Assembly (NCBI GenBank): GCA_019119045.1
Contig: DWXS01000089.1
Location: 1-53,563 of the forward strand
Reading direction: 5' to 3'
Origin: Candidatus Mailhella merdavium
Lineage (GTDB): Bacteria > Desulfobacterota > Desulfovibrionia > Desulfovibrionales > Desulfovibrionaceae
DNA length: 53,563 nt
Position numbers and translations under genes: made by a program. This document shows, piece after piece, positions 24,938 through 34,941 of this stretch. Every line of letters begins with the position of its first letter. The stretch's first letter is position 1. The notes beneath the pieces are model-generated. The model did no database searches. It saw only the letters and a list, made by a program, of their open reading frames with translations, and was not told where the DNA came from.

Positions 24938-26037
24938 GCAGTTCTTTCGGCAGGCTGTTTACGCTCACGACCTTTGGGGAATCACACGGCGCGGGGATAG
25001 GCGGCATTGTGGACGGATGCCCTTCCGGCATTCTTCTGGATGAAGCCCAGATCCAGCGCGAACTCGATCGGCGCAGGCCTGGCAGTGGAGGACTGGCCGG
25101 TACAACGAGACGCGAGTCCGACACGGTTCATCTGCTTTCCGGAATCTTTGAGGGCGTGACGACGGGAACGCCCATAGCCTTTTTTATTGCCAACGAAAAT
25201 CAGCGTTCGAAGGATTACTCGGATCTTGCGGAGCTATGGCGTCCCGGGCACGCGGATATGGGCTACGACAAGAAATACGGGATTCGCGATTACCGCGGCG
25301 GCGGCAGATCTTCCGGACGGGAAACGGCGGCGCGCGTTGCCGGTGGAGCCATAGCGCAGGCCTTGCTGGCAACAGAAAGTATTTCCATTTCCGCCTGCAC
25401 TGTGGAGCTGGGAGGAATCAGGGCTTCCGACTACGGCGCCGATGCTCCGGAAGACGCTGCGGATCGGCCGTATGCTGCAATCTGTGAGGAGGTGCTTCCT
25501 GTCTGGGATGACCTTGTCAAGGAAATCCGTTCGGCAGGGGATACGCTGGGGGGCATAGTCAGAATAGAGGCGCGCAATGTGCCCGCCGGACTCGGGGAAC
25601 CGGTATTCGACAAACTTGACGCCGTGCTGGCCCACGCCCTGATGAGCGTCGGAGCCGTGAAGGCCGTAGAGGTGGGGAGCGGCATGGAAGCTGCCCGTAT
25701 GCACGGCAGCGAGCATAACGACGCCTTTTTCCCGCCGGAGAAGGCCGGGGAGCCGCCGCGTACAACGACTAATCATGCGGGAGGAATTCTCGGCGGAATA
25801 TCCACAGGCGGGCCGATTATTTTACATTGTGCCGTAAAGCCCATTCCATCCATTGCCCTGCCTCAGAACAGCGTCAATCGTCAGGGAGAAGCCGTTACGC
25901 TCCGTGTCGGCGGGCGACACGATATTTGCGCCATTCCCCGCATAGTTCCCGTTTTAAAGGCGATGACGGCATTGACGCTTGCGGACATGCTGCTGCGCCA
26001 GCGTCGCATGAATGCTGTGCCGGAGGGCAGGGCATGA
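24934..26037 (+). CDS. aroC: Chorismate synthase
   Basis: The 367-residue FMN-dependent enzyme converts EPSP to chorismate, the last common step to aromatic amino acids. All three family signatures are present: GESHGAGIGGIVDGCPSG near the N terminus, the GHADMGYDKKYGIRDYRGGGRSSGRETAARVAGGA region near 105-140 and the C-terminal RHDICAIPRIVPVLKAM. The length is normal. It overlaps aroK upstream and recD2 downstream by 4 bases each. Confidence 0.97.
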   Translation: MSSSFGRLFTLTTFGESHGAGIGGIVDGCPSGILLDEAQIQRELDRRRPGSGGLAGTTRRESDTVHLLSGIFEGVTTGTPIAFFIANENQRSKDYSDLAELWRPGHADMGYDKKYGIRDYRGGGRSSGRETAARVAGGAIAQALLATESISISACTVELGGIRASDYGADAPEDAADRPYAAICEEVLPVWDDLVKEIRSAGDTLGGIVRIEARNVPAGLGEPVFDKLDAVLAHALMSVGAVKAVEVGSGMEAARMHGSEHNDAFFPPEKAGEPPRTTTNHAGGILGGISTGGPIILHCAVKPIPSIALPQNSVNRQGEAVTLRVGGRHDICAIPRIVPVLKAMTALTLADMLLRQRRMNAVPEGRA

Positions 26038-28343
26038 AGCAGGAATCCCTCCTGAAAGCCGTTCCGGCGGAAAAGGAAAAAGAATGCCGGGAGCTTGAAG
26101 GTACGCTTGAGCGCATTGTTTTTCACAATCCGGAAAACGGGTACATAGTCTTCCGTCTGAAACTTGAGGGAAAAGACGACTCCTGTACCGTGGTGGGAAC
26201 CATGGCTTCTCCCCAGCCTGGTTCAAATCTGCTCGTCAAGGGACGCTGGATCAGTCATCCGAAATTCGGGCGTCAGTTTCAGATGACGGAATGGGTGGAG
26301 CAGAGACCGGCAACAAGCGAAGGTATCCGCCTTTTTCTGGCCTCCGGCTGCATTAAGGGAATCGGCGAACGATGGGCGGAACGTATTGTCAGCCGTTTCG
26401 GAACGGAAACGCTGCGTGTTATTGATGAAGATCTGGAGCGGCTTCTGGAAATTCCGCGTTTCGGCAAAAAACGTCTGGAGGCGGTAAGAAAATCGTGGGC
26501 GGAGCATCAGGGCGTGCGGGAACTCATGATTTTTTTGCAGCCGTATGGGATAGGCCCTTCCCACATCGTGCGGATTTACCGTTTTTACGGGCAGCAGGCT
26601 CTGGATATCGTTCAGGAGAACCCCTACCGGCTGGCCATGGATATACACGGCATAGGCTTTGCCACAGCGGACGCACTGGCCCAGAGGCTCGGCTTTTCTC
26701 CGGACAGTCCGTTGCGGGCGGAAGCCGGCGTATTATATATGCTGCTTTCTCTGACGGACGAAGGGCATATTTATTATCCCCGCAGCAAACTGACGGAACT
26801 GACGGGAGAAAAGCTCAATATTTCCACCGGGCTTGTAGACGAGGCCCTTGACAAGTTGCAGATGGACGAGCGGATCGTCATTGAGAATCTCGGCGATCAT
26901 GAAGGCGTTTATCTGCTCCGCAATCATATTTATGAGTCCAAGATTGCCTTTTATTTAAAGAGACTGCTGAGTTCTCCGAAGTCTGTCCGCTTTCCCGACG
27001 CAAAAAAAAGAGTTCAGGAGGTGTTGTCGCGTCTGCCCATGGAGCTTGCTCCGGAGCAGCGTGAGGCGGTTCAGGTGGCCACGCAGGCCAAGGTCATGGT
27101 GCTGACGGGCGGGCCCGGAACCGGCAAGACGACGATTCTCAATGCCATCATTCAGGTATTTTCCGGAGTGAGGGCCAAGATACTGCTGGCGGCCCCGACC
27201 GGACGTGCGGCCAAACGCATGGCGGAAACCAGCGGACTTGAGGCGAAAACCATCCATCGCCTTCTGGAGTACAGTCCGAAGGAAGACGGTTTTGCCCGCA
27301 ACGAGAACAATCCTCTGGCCTGCGGACTCCTCGTGGTGGATGAAGCGTCGATGATGGATACGATGCTCATGTACCACCTGATCAAGGCTGCTCCTCTCGG
27401 AGCGACGCTGCTGCTTGTGGGCGATGTGAATCAGCTTCCCTCTGTGGGGCCTGGCAATGTGCTGCGGGATATCATCGCATCCGGGGTCGTTCCTGTCGTA
27501 GAGCTTTATGAAGTGTTCAGGCAGGCGGCAGAAAGCGATATCATCTGCAATGCTCACCTGATCAACAAGGGGGAAATGCCGATTCTGCGTCAGGGAAGTT
27601 CCCGGAAGACCGATTTTTATTTTTTTCGCCAGGAGGATCCGGAAGCGGCCTCCGAATTGATTGTCGACCTTGTGACCCGACGTATTCCGGAGCGTTTTCA
27701 CTTCAGAAGTGAAGATATCCAGGTGTTGTCTCCCATGCTGAAAGGAGCGGCAGGCGTCGGTAATCTGAATAAGATACTGCAGGACGCCGTCAATCCTCAA
27801 ACGCTCTTTCTGTCAAAAGGGGAACGGCAGTATCGAAAAGACGACAAGGTAATGCAGATCCGTAATAACTACGATAAAGACGTTTTCAATGGAGATATAG
27901 GAACCGTCATTGCAGTGGATAAAGAGGCCAGAGAGCTGACGGTACGCTATGACGAACGAAATGTTCTCTATTCATGGGAAGATCTGGATGAACTTGTTCA
28001 TGCGTACGCCATTTCCATCCATAAGTCACAGGGCGGCGAATATCCCGTTGTCGTCATTCCTCTTCTGATGCAGCACTTTGTTCTTTTGCAGAGAAATCTG
28101 GTCTATACGGCGGTAACCCGCGGGCGAAAGCTCGTCGTATTGGTCGGAGATCGAAAGGCGTTGGGGATTGCCGTTCACAACAATAAAATACGTCGTCGCT
28201 ATACATGGCTGGCACAGCGTCTGGCCGGCGAGGGCGGCCCTGTACGCAAAGACCTGCTTCCTCCCGCCGAAGTCGGGGACGGACTTTCCGCAAGGGAACA
28301 GGAGGCAGAGGACATCATGCTCGATACTGCCGACGATTTTTAA
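26034..28343 (+). CDS. recD2: RecD2-like SF1 DNA helicase
   Basis: The 769-residue protein has the RecD2/YrrC arrangement: an N-terminal region with LERIVFHNPENGYIVFRL and a helix-hairpin-helix-like segment (about 95-200, IKGIGERWAERIVSRFG), then a superfamily 1 helicase core with Walker A LTGGPGTGKTT near 357, LLAAPTGRAAKRM, LLVVDEASMMDT, GDVNQLPSVGPGNVLRD and the C-terminal AYAISIHKSQGGEYPVVVIPL and TAVTRGRKLVVLVG motifs. The start at 26034 overlaps the aroC stop and has GGAGGG upstream. RecD2 acts outside RecBCD in repair; no recB or recC is nearby. Confidence 0.92.
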   Translation: MKQESLLKAVPAEKEKECRELEGTLERIVFHNPENGYIVFRLKLEGKDDSCTVVGTMASPQPGSNLLVKGRWISHPKFGRQFQMTEWVEQRPATSEGIRLFLASGCIKGIGERWAERIVSRFGTETLRVIDEDLERLLEIPRFGKKRLEAVRKSWAEHQGVRELMIFLQPYGIGPSHIVRIYRFYGQQALDIVQENPYRLAMDIHGIGFATADALAQRLGFSPDSPLRAEAGVLYMLLSLTDEGHIYYPRSKLTELTGEKLNISTGLVDEALDKLQMDERIVIENLGDHEGVYLLRNHIYESKIAFYLKRLLSSPKSVRFPDAKKRVQEVLSRLPMELAPEQREAVQVATQAKVMVLTGGPGTGKTTILNAIIQVFSGVRAKILLAAPTGRAAKRMAETSGLEAKTIHRLLEYSPKEDGFARNENNPLACGLLVVDEASMMDTMLMYHLIKAAPLGATLLLVGDVNQLPSVGPGNVLRDIIASGVVPVVELYEVFRQAAESDIICNAHLINKGEMPILRQGSSRKTDFYFFRQEDPEAASELIVDLVTRRIPERFHFRSEDIQVLSPMLKGAAGVGNLNKILQDAVNPQTLFLSKGERQYRKDDKVMQIRNNYDKDVFNGDIGTVIAVDKEARELTVRYDERNVLYSWEDLDELVHAYAISIHKSQGGEYPVVVIPLLMQHFVLLQRNLVYTAVTRGRKLVVLVGDRKALGIAVHNNKIRRRYTWLAQRLAGEGGPVRKDLLPPAEVGDGLSAREQEAEDIMLDTADDF

Positions 28344-28353
28344 CGAGGTAATC

Positions 28354-29667
28354 ATGTTTTTTTTTCATGTGCTGACCTTTGGCTGCAAGGTCAATCAATA
28401 TGAAAGTCAGGCTCAGCGGGAAGCCTGGACGGCTCTCGGCGGTATCGAATGCGAAAAGCCGGAGGATGCGGATATCATTCTTCTGGCAACCTGCGCTGTT
28501 ACTGCGGAAGCGGTGAGCGACGCGCGTCAGGCTGCCCGCAAACTGGCCCGCATTGCACCGGACGCACGTCTGGCGGTGACGGGATGCGCGGCCAGTGTCG
28601 CGCCGGAGGATTTTCGTCTGCCGTCGCTGGCGGCGCTGGTTCCTCAAAGCTCGAGAGAGCTGCTTCTCAAAAAGGACCCTCAGGAGCTGCTGACGGATGC
28701 CTCTCCGTTCGTATGTCGGGAAAAAATTTTTTCAGGACGTCGTCCCTATCCGGAATTTCATATTACTTCATTTCGGCGGGCCCGCCCTGTACTCAAAGTT
28801 CAGGACGGCTGTTCCCACTTCTGTACATACTGCATCGTGCCCATCACCCGCGGGCCCTCGTGCAGCAGGGAACCCGTCGAGGTTCTGGATGAGGCAAAAA
28901 GGCTGCTGAACGCCGGATATCGTGAGATCATGATCTCCGGAGTCAATTTGCGGCAATACCATGCCTCCGGTCAAAATTTCTGGAAACTGCTGCGCTTCCT
29001 TGATTCGTCGCTCGCCCCCGAATGGGCGGGAAGAGCAAGGCTGCGCCTCAGCTCTCTCGAGCCGGCGCAGCTTACAGACGAAGGACTGGAAACGCTGGAA
29101 TCCTGTCGGATGCTGTGTCCGCATCTGCATTTGTCCCTGCAAAGCGGAAGCCCCTCTGTTCTTGCCCGCATGGGACGAGAGCATTACGAACTGGAATATG
29201 TGGCGGAATGTCTTGAACGCCTGGGCAGATTCTGGCCGGTATTCGGACTCGGGGCAGATTTTTTAATGGGATTTCCGGGGGAGAGCGAAGCGGAAACGGA
29301 GGAAACGGAACGTCTGGCAGAGCGTTTGCCGTTTACCTATGCTCATGTTTTTCCCTATTCCATCCGTCCGGGAACAAAAGCCGCCTCCATGCCCGGCCAT
29401 TTACCCCGGGCATTACGCCAGGAACACGCTGCAAGGGTGCGAAACATCATCCAAAACAAGCAGAAACAATTCATAGAACGGCAGGCCGGCCGTGCAATTA
29501 TGTCTGTTGCCTTTGACGGAAGCGGGGGAAGACATGGACTTAATGAATATTATGTCTCCTGCGAGGTCAGAGACGGCAGAGTCTTGCCGGCAGGGCATGA
29601 ACTGCTGACGGTTCGTCCGACAGGATACGACGCGGGGCGGATTTTTGTCGAACTTGTCTCTGGATGA
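28354..29667 (+). CDS. mtaB: tRNA t6A37 methylthiotransferase MtaB
   Basis: The 437-residue radical SAM enzyme adds a methylthio group to t6A at position 37 of tRNAs. The N-terminal UPF0004 domain starts at TFGCKVNQYES and includes ATCAVTAEA and VTGCAAS, giving the three auxiliary cluster Cys. The radical SAM motif CSHFCTYC lies near 152-159. The TRAM-like tail is short. The N-terminal signature TFGCKVNQYES separates MtaB from MiaB and RimO. The ATG at 28354 has GAGG before it and lies 10 bases after recD2. Confidence 0.92.
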   Translation: MFFFHVLTFGCKVNQYESQAQREAWTALGGIECEKPEDADIILLATCAVTAEAVSDARQAARKLARIAPDARLAVTGCAASVAPEDFRLPSLAALVPQSSRELLLKKDPQELLTDASPFVCREKIFSGRRPYPEFHITSFRRARPVLKVQDGCSHFCTYCIVPITRGPSCSREPVEVLDEAKRLLNAGYREIMISGVNLRQYHASGQNFWKLLRFLDSSLAPEWAGRARLRLSSLEPAQLTDEGLETLESCRMLCPHLHLSLQSGSPSVLARMGREHYELEYVAECLERLGRFWPVFGLGADFLMGFPGESEAETEETERLAERLPFTYAHVFPYSIRPGTKAASMPGHLPRALRQEHAARVRNIIQNKQKQFIERQAGRAIMSVAFDGSGGRHGLNEYYVSCEVRDGRVLPAGHELLTVRPTGYDAGRIFVELVSG

Positions 29668-29778
29668 TAGTTGACGTATTTGTTGACCCGGCTGACAGGA
29701 GCCAGAGCCGCTGAAGCGGATAACAGATATACAGGCATAAGCAGAGGAAAACGGATCGATTTCTCTGGAGAGACAGGA

Positions 29779-30663
29779 ATGACACTTTGCAGCATGACAG
29801 GCTACGGCCGTTCCCGGCGGGATGAGGCTCAATTTATTCAGCAATGGGAAATCCGAAGCGTTAATGGTCGATTTCTTGATTTAAAATGGAAACTTCCGTC
29901 CTGGACGCGCTCCTTTGAAGCCGTTTTTGAAAAAAAAGTGCGGACAGCGGCACAAAGAGGAAGAGTGGAAGTCAGTCTGCAGGTGTTGCCCAAATCCGGG
30001 ATGAGCGCAGGCGGACATCTTGATACGGGCACGGCTGCCGCAATGCTTGCCGATCTTGAAGCTTTTGCCGCAGCCCGGGGAGATTCCTTCCGTCCTGATT
30101 ATACGGCGCTGCTTTCCCTTCCCCATTTGTGGCAGATGGAATCGGAAAAAGATGAAGAAGAAATGGCGGCAGTGCTGGAGCAGGGACTGAGCGAGGCGCT
30201 TGAGGACTGGCAACGGGCAAGAATTTCCGAAGCCCGCGCTTTAAGCCGGGATATTGAACAGCGCATTTCCCAAATGACGGAATGGGTAAAAAAAATAGAG
30301 GTTCGCGCACCTGTCATTAAAGAAGAACGCTTTGCACTGGTTCGGGAACGGCTGGAAGAAGCTCTGAAGTCTCTGAATAAAGAACTGGACGAAGGGCGTT
30401 ATCTTCAGGAAATCGTCATAATGGCGGATAAGCTTGACGTCAGTGAAGAACTGACGCGCCTTCGCGCCCATCTGGAGCGTCTGGGGGAATTATTGCGGGA
30501 CGGCAGCGATGCGGGAAGAAAGCTGGACTTTACTCTGCAGGAATGTTTTCGGGAGATTAATACCTGCGGCAATAAAATTCAGGATGTCGCCGTTTCCCGC
30601 ATGGTTGTGGATTTTAAAAATGAACTGGAAAAATGCCGAGAGCAGGTGCAGAATCTGGAGTAA
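29779..30663 (+). CDS. yicC: YicC/YloC family endoribonuclease-like protein
   Basis: The 294-residue protein starts with the family signature [13 protein letters not shown] and continues with [17 protein letters not shown]. The C-terminal domain has [44 protein letters not shown]. Recent work on E. coli YicC describes it as an endoribonuclease affecting small RNA decay. The frame extends upstream to 29671, but ATG 29779 has GGAGAGACAGGA before it and begins at the family's usual position. The order yicC-remA-gmk is widely conserved. Confidence 0.92.
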   Translation: MTLCSMTGYGRSRRDEAQFIQQWEIRSVNGRFLDLKWKLPSWTRSFEAVFEKKVRTAAQRGRVEVSLQVLPKSGMSAGGHLDTGTAAAMLADLEAFAAARGDSFRPDYTALLSLPHLWQMESEKDEEEMAAVLEQGLSEALEDWQRARISEARALSRDIEQRISQMTEWVKKIEVRAPVIKEERFALVRERLEEALKSLNKELDEGRYLQEIVIMADKLDVSEELTRLRAHLERLGELLRDGSDAGRKLDFTLQECFREINTCGNKIQDVAVSRMVVDFKNELEKCREQVQNLE

Positions 30664-30665
30664 GC

Positions 30666-30947
30666 ATGCCCGGCCAATATCTGCTTAATATAGGCTTTGG
30701 TAATTTTGTGCTGGCTTCAAGGGTCGTCGCCATTGTCAACCCTTCTTCTTCGCCCATGCGTCGTCTGCGTGAAGACGCAAAAAACGAAGGCAGGCTTGTG
30801 GATGCATCTCAGGGGCGTAAAACCCGCGCCATTCTGGTGACGGATTCCAACCATGTGATTCTGTCCGCCATTTCGGCGGATACTCTTGGACAGCGCGTAA
30901 GCCAGATGCAGGAAGAATCAGGGAAGGAGGGAAACAGTGAAGGATGA
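30666..30947 (+). CDS. remA: RemA-like DUF370 regulatory protein
   Basis: The 93-residue protein matches the DUF370/RemA family: [29 protein letters not shown] at the N terminus and [20 protein letters not shown] further on. In Bacillus RemA is an oligomeric DNA-binding activator of matrix and osmoprotection genes. In Gram-negatives its role is unknown, but the position between yicC and gmk is conserved. The ATG has GGAG 5 bases upstream, in the last codons of yicC. The gmk start lies inside its 3' end. Confidence 0.88.
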   Translation: MPGQYLLNIGFGNFVLASRVVAIVNPSSSPMRRLREDAKNEGRLVDASQGRKTRAILVTDSNHVILSAISADTLGQRVSQMQEESGKEGNSEG

Positions 30948-31578
30948 ACATCGGGAACGGTTTTCCCGAAAAAAGCGTGCCGGATTGCCTCTTATTGTCT
31001 GCGCTCCTTCCGGAGCCGGTAAAACAACATTGATTGGGCGTCTTCGCGAGGAATTTCCGTTGCAGTTTTCCGTCTCGTGTACAACGCGAGTTCCCCGCGC
31101 GGGCGAAGTCGACGGCAGGGATTACCATTTTCTGAGCAGGGAAGAGTTCATTGCGCAGCGGGACAGCGGGCTTTTTGCGGAATGGGCCGAAGTTCATGGT
31201 AATTTTTACGGTACGCCGTTGAAACCCCTGCGGGAAAGACTGGCATGCGGGGAAGACATGCTTTTCGACATAGATGTGCAGGGTGCGGCTCAACTGGCGC
31301 TTACCTTGCCCGAATCCCGCTTTGTCTTTATTTTTCCTCCTTCTCTTAAAGAACTGGAAGCAAGACTCCGCAAACGCGGAGCGGACAGTGAAGAATCCAT
31401 TCTTTTGCGTCTGGCCAATGCCCGAAACGAAATCAGGCAAAGTCACTGGTTTGACGCCTGGATTATCAATGACGATCTTGATAAGGCCTATGACGAACTG
31501 CGCGCATTCTATCTTTCTTCGACGCTTGGCCCTGCGCTCAGGCCGGACGTCATACACTCGATTCTGAACGGAGTCTGA
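30937..31578 (+). CDS. gmk: Guanylate kinase
   Basis: The 213-residue enzyme converts GMP to GDP. It has the P-loop [10 protein letters not shown] near residue 25, [23 protein letters not shown] in the GMP-binding domain, [13 protein letters not shown] and [10 protein letters not shown]. The start is GTG at 30937, preceded by GGAAGGAGGGA at ideal spacing, and overlaps the end of remA by 11 bases. Confidence 0.96.
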   Translation: MKDEHRERFSRKKRAGLPLIVCAPSGAGKTTLIGRLREEFPLQFSVSCTTRVPRAGEVDGRDYHFLSREEFIAQRDSGLFAEWAEVHGNFYGTPLKPLRERLACGEDMLFDIDVQGAAQLALTLPESRFVFIFPPSLKELEARLRKRGADSEESILLRLANARNEIRQSHWFDAWIINDDLDKAYDELRAFYLSSTLGPALRPDVIHSILNGV

Positions 31579-31579
31579 T

Positions 31580-32263
31580 ATGGCGGAGCTGATTGTTGCT
31601 CTTGATTTTGACGATGCCATCGAAGCCCTGGGCATGGCCGGAACACTGCGCGGACATGTCTCATGGCTTAAAGTAGGACTTGAACTTTTCATTCGCGAGG
31701 GGCCAAGAGTCATTCACTCGCTCAAGGGGCTGGGCTTCAAGGTTTTTCTGGATTTGAAGCTGCATGATATCCCCAATACCGTCAAAGGTGCCGCTCTTGC
31801 GGCGGCAGCTTCCGGAGCGGACATGATGACTCTGCATCTCTGGGGGGGAGAACGCATGTGCCGGGCGGCCGTCGAAGCCATGGCGGATCGGGAACAGCGG
31901 CCTCTTTTAATGGGGGTGACTGTTCTGACCAGTCTTGCAGAAGGGGAACTGCCGGGAACGTCCATGCCCCTGGCCGATCTTGCAAAGCTTCTTGCCGCCG
32001 ATGCCTCCGCGTGGGGAATGAACGGTATTGTCTGCTCCGGACATGAGGTGCAGGAGATCAAAAAAGCCCATCCGGAGCTGTTGTGTCTGACGCCGGGCAT
32101 ACGTCTTGCCGGAGCCGGAGGGGACGATCAGCGCAGAGTGATGACTCCCGCACTGGCCGTCCGGAACGGATCAGATTTTCTGGTCGTGGGCCGTCCTATC
32201 ACCAGGGCGGAGCAGCCCGCGGCCGTCGCCGATGCAATTCAGGCGGATATGTTGAGTGCGTAA
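31580..32263 (+). CDS. pyrF: Orotidine 5'-phosphate decarboxylase
   Basis: The 227-residue TIM-barrel enzyme makes UMP, the final step of pyrimidine synthesis. IVALDFDDAIEAL at the N terminus, LKVGLELF, the catalytic Asp-Lys set in VFLDLKLHDIPNTV near 60, and LTPGIRLAGAGGDDQRRVMTP and FLVVGRPITRA near the C terminus are all diagnostic. It follows gmk after one base. Confidence 0.96.
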   Translation: MAELIVALDFDDAIEALGMAGTLRGHVSWLKVGLELFIREGPRVIHSLKGLGFKVFLDLKLHDIPNTVKGAALAAAASGADMMTLHLWGGERMCRAAVEAMADREQRPLLMGVTVLTSLAEGELPGTSMPLADLAKLLAADASAWGMNGIVCSGHEVQEIKKAHPELLCLTPGIRLAGAGGDDQRRVMTPALAVRNGSDFLVVGRPITRAEQPAAVADAIQADMLSA

Positions 32264-32278
32264 TGCTGGAGCAATACT

Positions 32279-33232
32279 ATGAGTCAGGAAAAAAGTTCTC
32301 AGCCTGAAAAGGCAGCTAATGAAGTTCATCAGCACTTTCGCGGGGTGTTTTCATCCCAGGAACTGCGTAAGGTCGGCACGGGAACAACGACCAGAAAGAC
32401 CGTGACGAAAACGTTCTGGTATGCGGAAGAAGAGCCGGACGGAAGACTCTATGTCCAGCCCATCAACAGCAATTATGTTCCTACCGGCAACAAAAAGTAC
32501 ATCACGAAAGATGAACTTCTTGCCAAATTTTCACCGGAGCCCGAATTCTATACGGAAACAGTCTACCCCAGTATGCGTCGCCTCAAGGAGACCATCGACC
32601 GGGCAGACAACGCAAGAAATAAGGGTGAAACCTTCAGCGCGGAATATGAATACGATAATGCCCTTGCCGTCGACGTTGACAACGTGCGGGCAAACTTCGG
32701 CATTGGTCTGACCTATCTCTCCCGTGGAGAAAAGGAAAAGGCTCAGAACATCTTTTCGCGTCTTGTGCAGCTTGACGGAGCTTTTGAGGAAGAACACAAG
32801 CACCTGTTCAATGAGTTCGGCATCAATCTGCGAAAGAACAAGATGTTCAACGAGTCCCTGGAGTATTACCTCCGGGCCCTGAAGCTGTCCAAGCATGACG
32901 AAAACCTGTATATCAACATTGCGCGGGTGTATCTGGAGCTTAAAGATATTCCGCACGTTGTGGAGTTTATAGGCAAGGCTCTTGCTCTTGCGCCGCAGAG
33001 CGAAGTTGCGCTCAAGTTCCAGTCCTGGCTCATTGCGCATAAGCTTGTTACGGAAGAACAGTGCAAGGCGGCAAAAGAATCTGCCGAAGCGGAAATGTCT
33101 TCAAATAATGCTGCAGACGAACAGAAGGATCCAAACGCTTCGTCCGATGCGGATGCTGCGAATGACGCCGCAGATGCTCCCAAGGATACGGAACAGCCGG
33201 AAACTTCAGCCGACGCGACGTTTCTTTCATGA
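32279..33232 (+). CDS. Tetratricopeptide repeat protein of unknown function
   Basis: The 317-residue protein has three parts. Residues 1-90 form a distinct region (FRGVFSSQELRKVGTGTTTRKTVTKTFWYAEEEPDG and YITKDELLAKF) that I do not recognise. Residues 110-255 contain about four TPR-like helix pairs, such as FSAEYEYDNALAVDVDNVRANFGIGLTYLSRGEKEKAQNIF and NESLEYYLRALKLSKHDENLY. The tail (260-317) is rich in Ala, Asp and Glu and probably disordered. No signal peptide or membrane segment is seen. It sits between pyrF and recJ and overlaps the recJ start (ATGA). A scaffold for another complex is likely; the partner is unknown. Confidence 0.82.
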   Translation: MSQEKSSQPEKAANEVHQHFRGVFSSQELRKVGTGTTTRKTVTKTFWYAEEEPDGRLYVQPINSNYVPTGNKKYITKDELLAKFSPEPEFYTETVYPSMRRLKETIDRADNARNKGETFSAEYEYDNALAVDVDNVRANFGIGLTYLSRGEKEKAQNIFSRLVQLDGAFEEEHKHLFNEFGINLRKNKMFNESLEYYLRALKLSKHDENLYINIARVYLELKDIPHVVEFIGKALALAPQSEVALKFQSWLIAHKLVTEEQCKAAKESAEAEMSSNNAADEQKDPNASSDADAANDAADAPKDTEQPETSADATFLS

Positions 33233-34941
33233 AGAACTGGTATTACCGCCAACGCAGAGATGGAAAGCCTGAACCGCGGGAATGGGCCCGCGAACTGGGG
33301 GAAGTTTCTCCCCGCTTTGCATCTCTGCTCTGGCGTCGGGGCTTCAGTACGCCGGAAGAGGCAAATCGTTTTATGGAGCCTCTTTTGCGCAATCTCTCAC
33401 GTCCCGACCTGTGGCCGGGTATGAAGGAAGGGGCCGGATATCTGGCTTCCGGCATACTTGCCGGACAGAAATTTGCCGTGTGGGGCGATTATGATGTCGA
33501 TGGAGTCACCGCAACCGCCCTGGTATATCAGGTGCTTTCCCATTATGATATTCCTGTGACATGGCATTTGCCCGAGCGGCAGCGCGAAGGCTACGGACTG
33601 AATATTCCGGAACTGGAAAAACTGGCGGAGCAGGGCGTCAGGCTTCTGCTCACCGTGGATTGCGGTATTTCCGATCATGCCGCGGTTGCTCATGCCCGTA
33701 AGCTCGGCATGACCGTGGTGGTTTCCGACCACCATCTTCCTCCTCCCGAACTTCCGGAGGCGCATGCTCTCTGCAATCCCCAGCTTGCCGAATGCCCCAG
33801 TAAAGCACTTGCCGGAGTCGGCGTCGCCTTTTTTCTCATGGCCGAACTGAACAACCTTCTTGCCGACGCTCTGAAGAAAAAGCGTTTCGACATGAAGGAA
33901 GTGCTTGATCTGGTGGCTCTCGGGACCTTGGCGGATATGGTTCCTCTGGAAGGGGAGAATCGCATTCTGGTAAAAAAAGGGCTTGAGAGCATCGGCAGAG
34001 CTTCACGTCCGGGAATAAGCGAACTTAAGGCGGTGAGTAAATACGCACCTCTTGCCGAACTGGGGGCAGGGCAGGTTGTCTTCCATCTTGCGCCGCGCAT
34101 AAATGCGGCGGGGCGCATGGCCGGCGCTCAGGAAGCCTTGAATCTTCTGTGTACAAAGGATGTCGTCGAGGCCCAGCAACGGGCACGCAGACTGAACGAG
34201 CTTAACGAGGAAAGGCGGCGCGAAGAAGAACAGATCCTTGCGGAAGCACTGGCGCAGGCTGAACAGAGCAAAGACGCCGGTCTGGTCGTCGCCGGGGAAG
34301 GGTGGAATCCCGGAGTCATCGGAATTGTCGCCTCCCGGCTTGTGGAACGGCACTATAAGCCGACGTTTGTGTTGTGCCGCGATGGTGACAGCCTCAAGGG
34401 ATCGGGCAGATCCATCAAGGAATTCGATCTGTATGCAGGGCTGGCCTCATGCGCAGATGTTCTTGAAGGTTTCGGGGGGCATCGCATGGCCGCCGGCCTT
34501 CGTCTGCGTCCGGACATGCTGGATACCTTCAGATACCGTTTCAGTGAGGCCGTACAGGCGCAGCTGGGGACGGAGCTTCCCCTGCCTTCCTTGCTCCTGG
34601 ATGGAGAACTTGATTTTGCTGCGGCCTCGGATTTTGTTTTTTTAAAGGAACTGGAGTTGATGGAGCCGTTCGGCATGGGCAATCCGGAGCCTGTCTTCTC
34701 CTCTCCTCCGTTGCAGATACGCCGCAGGACGCTTTTCGGGCCGCAAAAAAATCATGTCAAACTTGAATTGTATGATGAAAGCTGCGGTACGTCTCTGCAT
34801 GCCAAGGTGTGGCGTCAGGCGGAAACTTTTCCTGCAAGTCTGGAAGGCACACGTATTCAGATTGCCTATACCCCGTCTCTTGACAAGTACAACGGCATTA
34901 CGAACGTAGATATCCATATAAAGGATATAAAATTTCTGTAA
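33229..34941 (+). CDS. recJ: Single-stranded-DNA-specific exonuclease RecJ
   Basis: The 570-residue 5'-3' exonuclease has the DHH phosphoesterase motifs: AVWGDYDVDGVTATAL near 83, TVDCGISDH near 142 and VVSDHHLPP near 164. DHHA1 motifs VIGIVASRL, GSGRSIKEFDL and the GGHRMAAGL loop follow near 360-425, with an OB-type C-terminal domain. It acts in recombination and mismatch repair. It overlaps the TPR gene by 4 bases and is the last gene of the plus-strand run. No strong terminator follows. Confidence 0.95.
   Translation: MKNWYYRQRRDGKPEPREWARELGEVSPRFASLLWRRGFSTPEEANRFMEPLLRNLSRPDLWPGMKEGAGYLASGILAGQKFAVWGDYDVDGVTATALVYQVLSHYDIPVTWHLPERQREGYGLNIPELEKLAEQGVRLLLTVDCGISDHAAVAHARKLGMTVVVSDHHLPPPELPEAHALCNPQLAECPSKALAGVGVAFFLMAELNNLLADALKKKRFDMKEVLDLVALGTLADMVPLEGENRILVKKGLESIGRASRPGISELKAVSKYAPLAELGAGQVVFHLAPRINAAGRMAGAQEALNLLCTKDVVEAQQRARRLNELNEERRREEEQILAEALAQAEQSKDAGLVVAGEGWNPGVIGIVASRLVERHYKPTFVLCRDGDSLKGSGRSIKEFDLYAGLASCADVLEGFGGHRMAAGLRLRPDMLDTFRYRFSEAVQAQLGTELPLPSLLLDGELDFAAASDFVFLKELELMEPFGMGNPEPVFSSPPLQIRRRTLFGPQKNHVKLELYDESCGTSLHAKVWRQAETFPASLEGTRIQIAYTPSLDKYNGITNVDIHIKDIKFL

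Noticed and set aside
25827..26033. Upstream extension of recD2 into aroC
   Set aside because: The added residues are an alternative frame of aroC. ATG 26034 has a ribosome site and the ATGA overlap.
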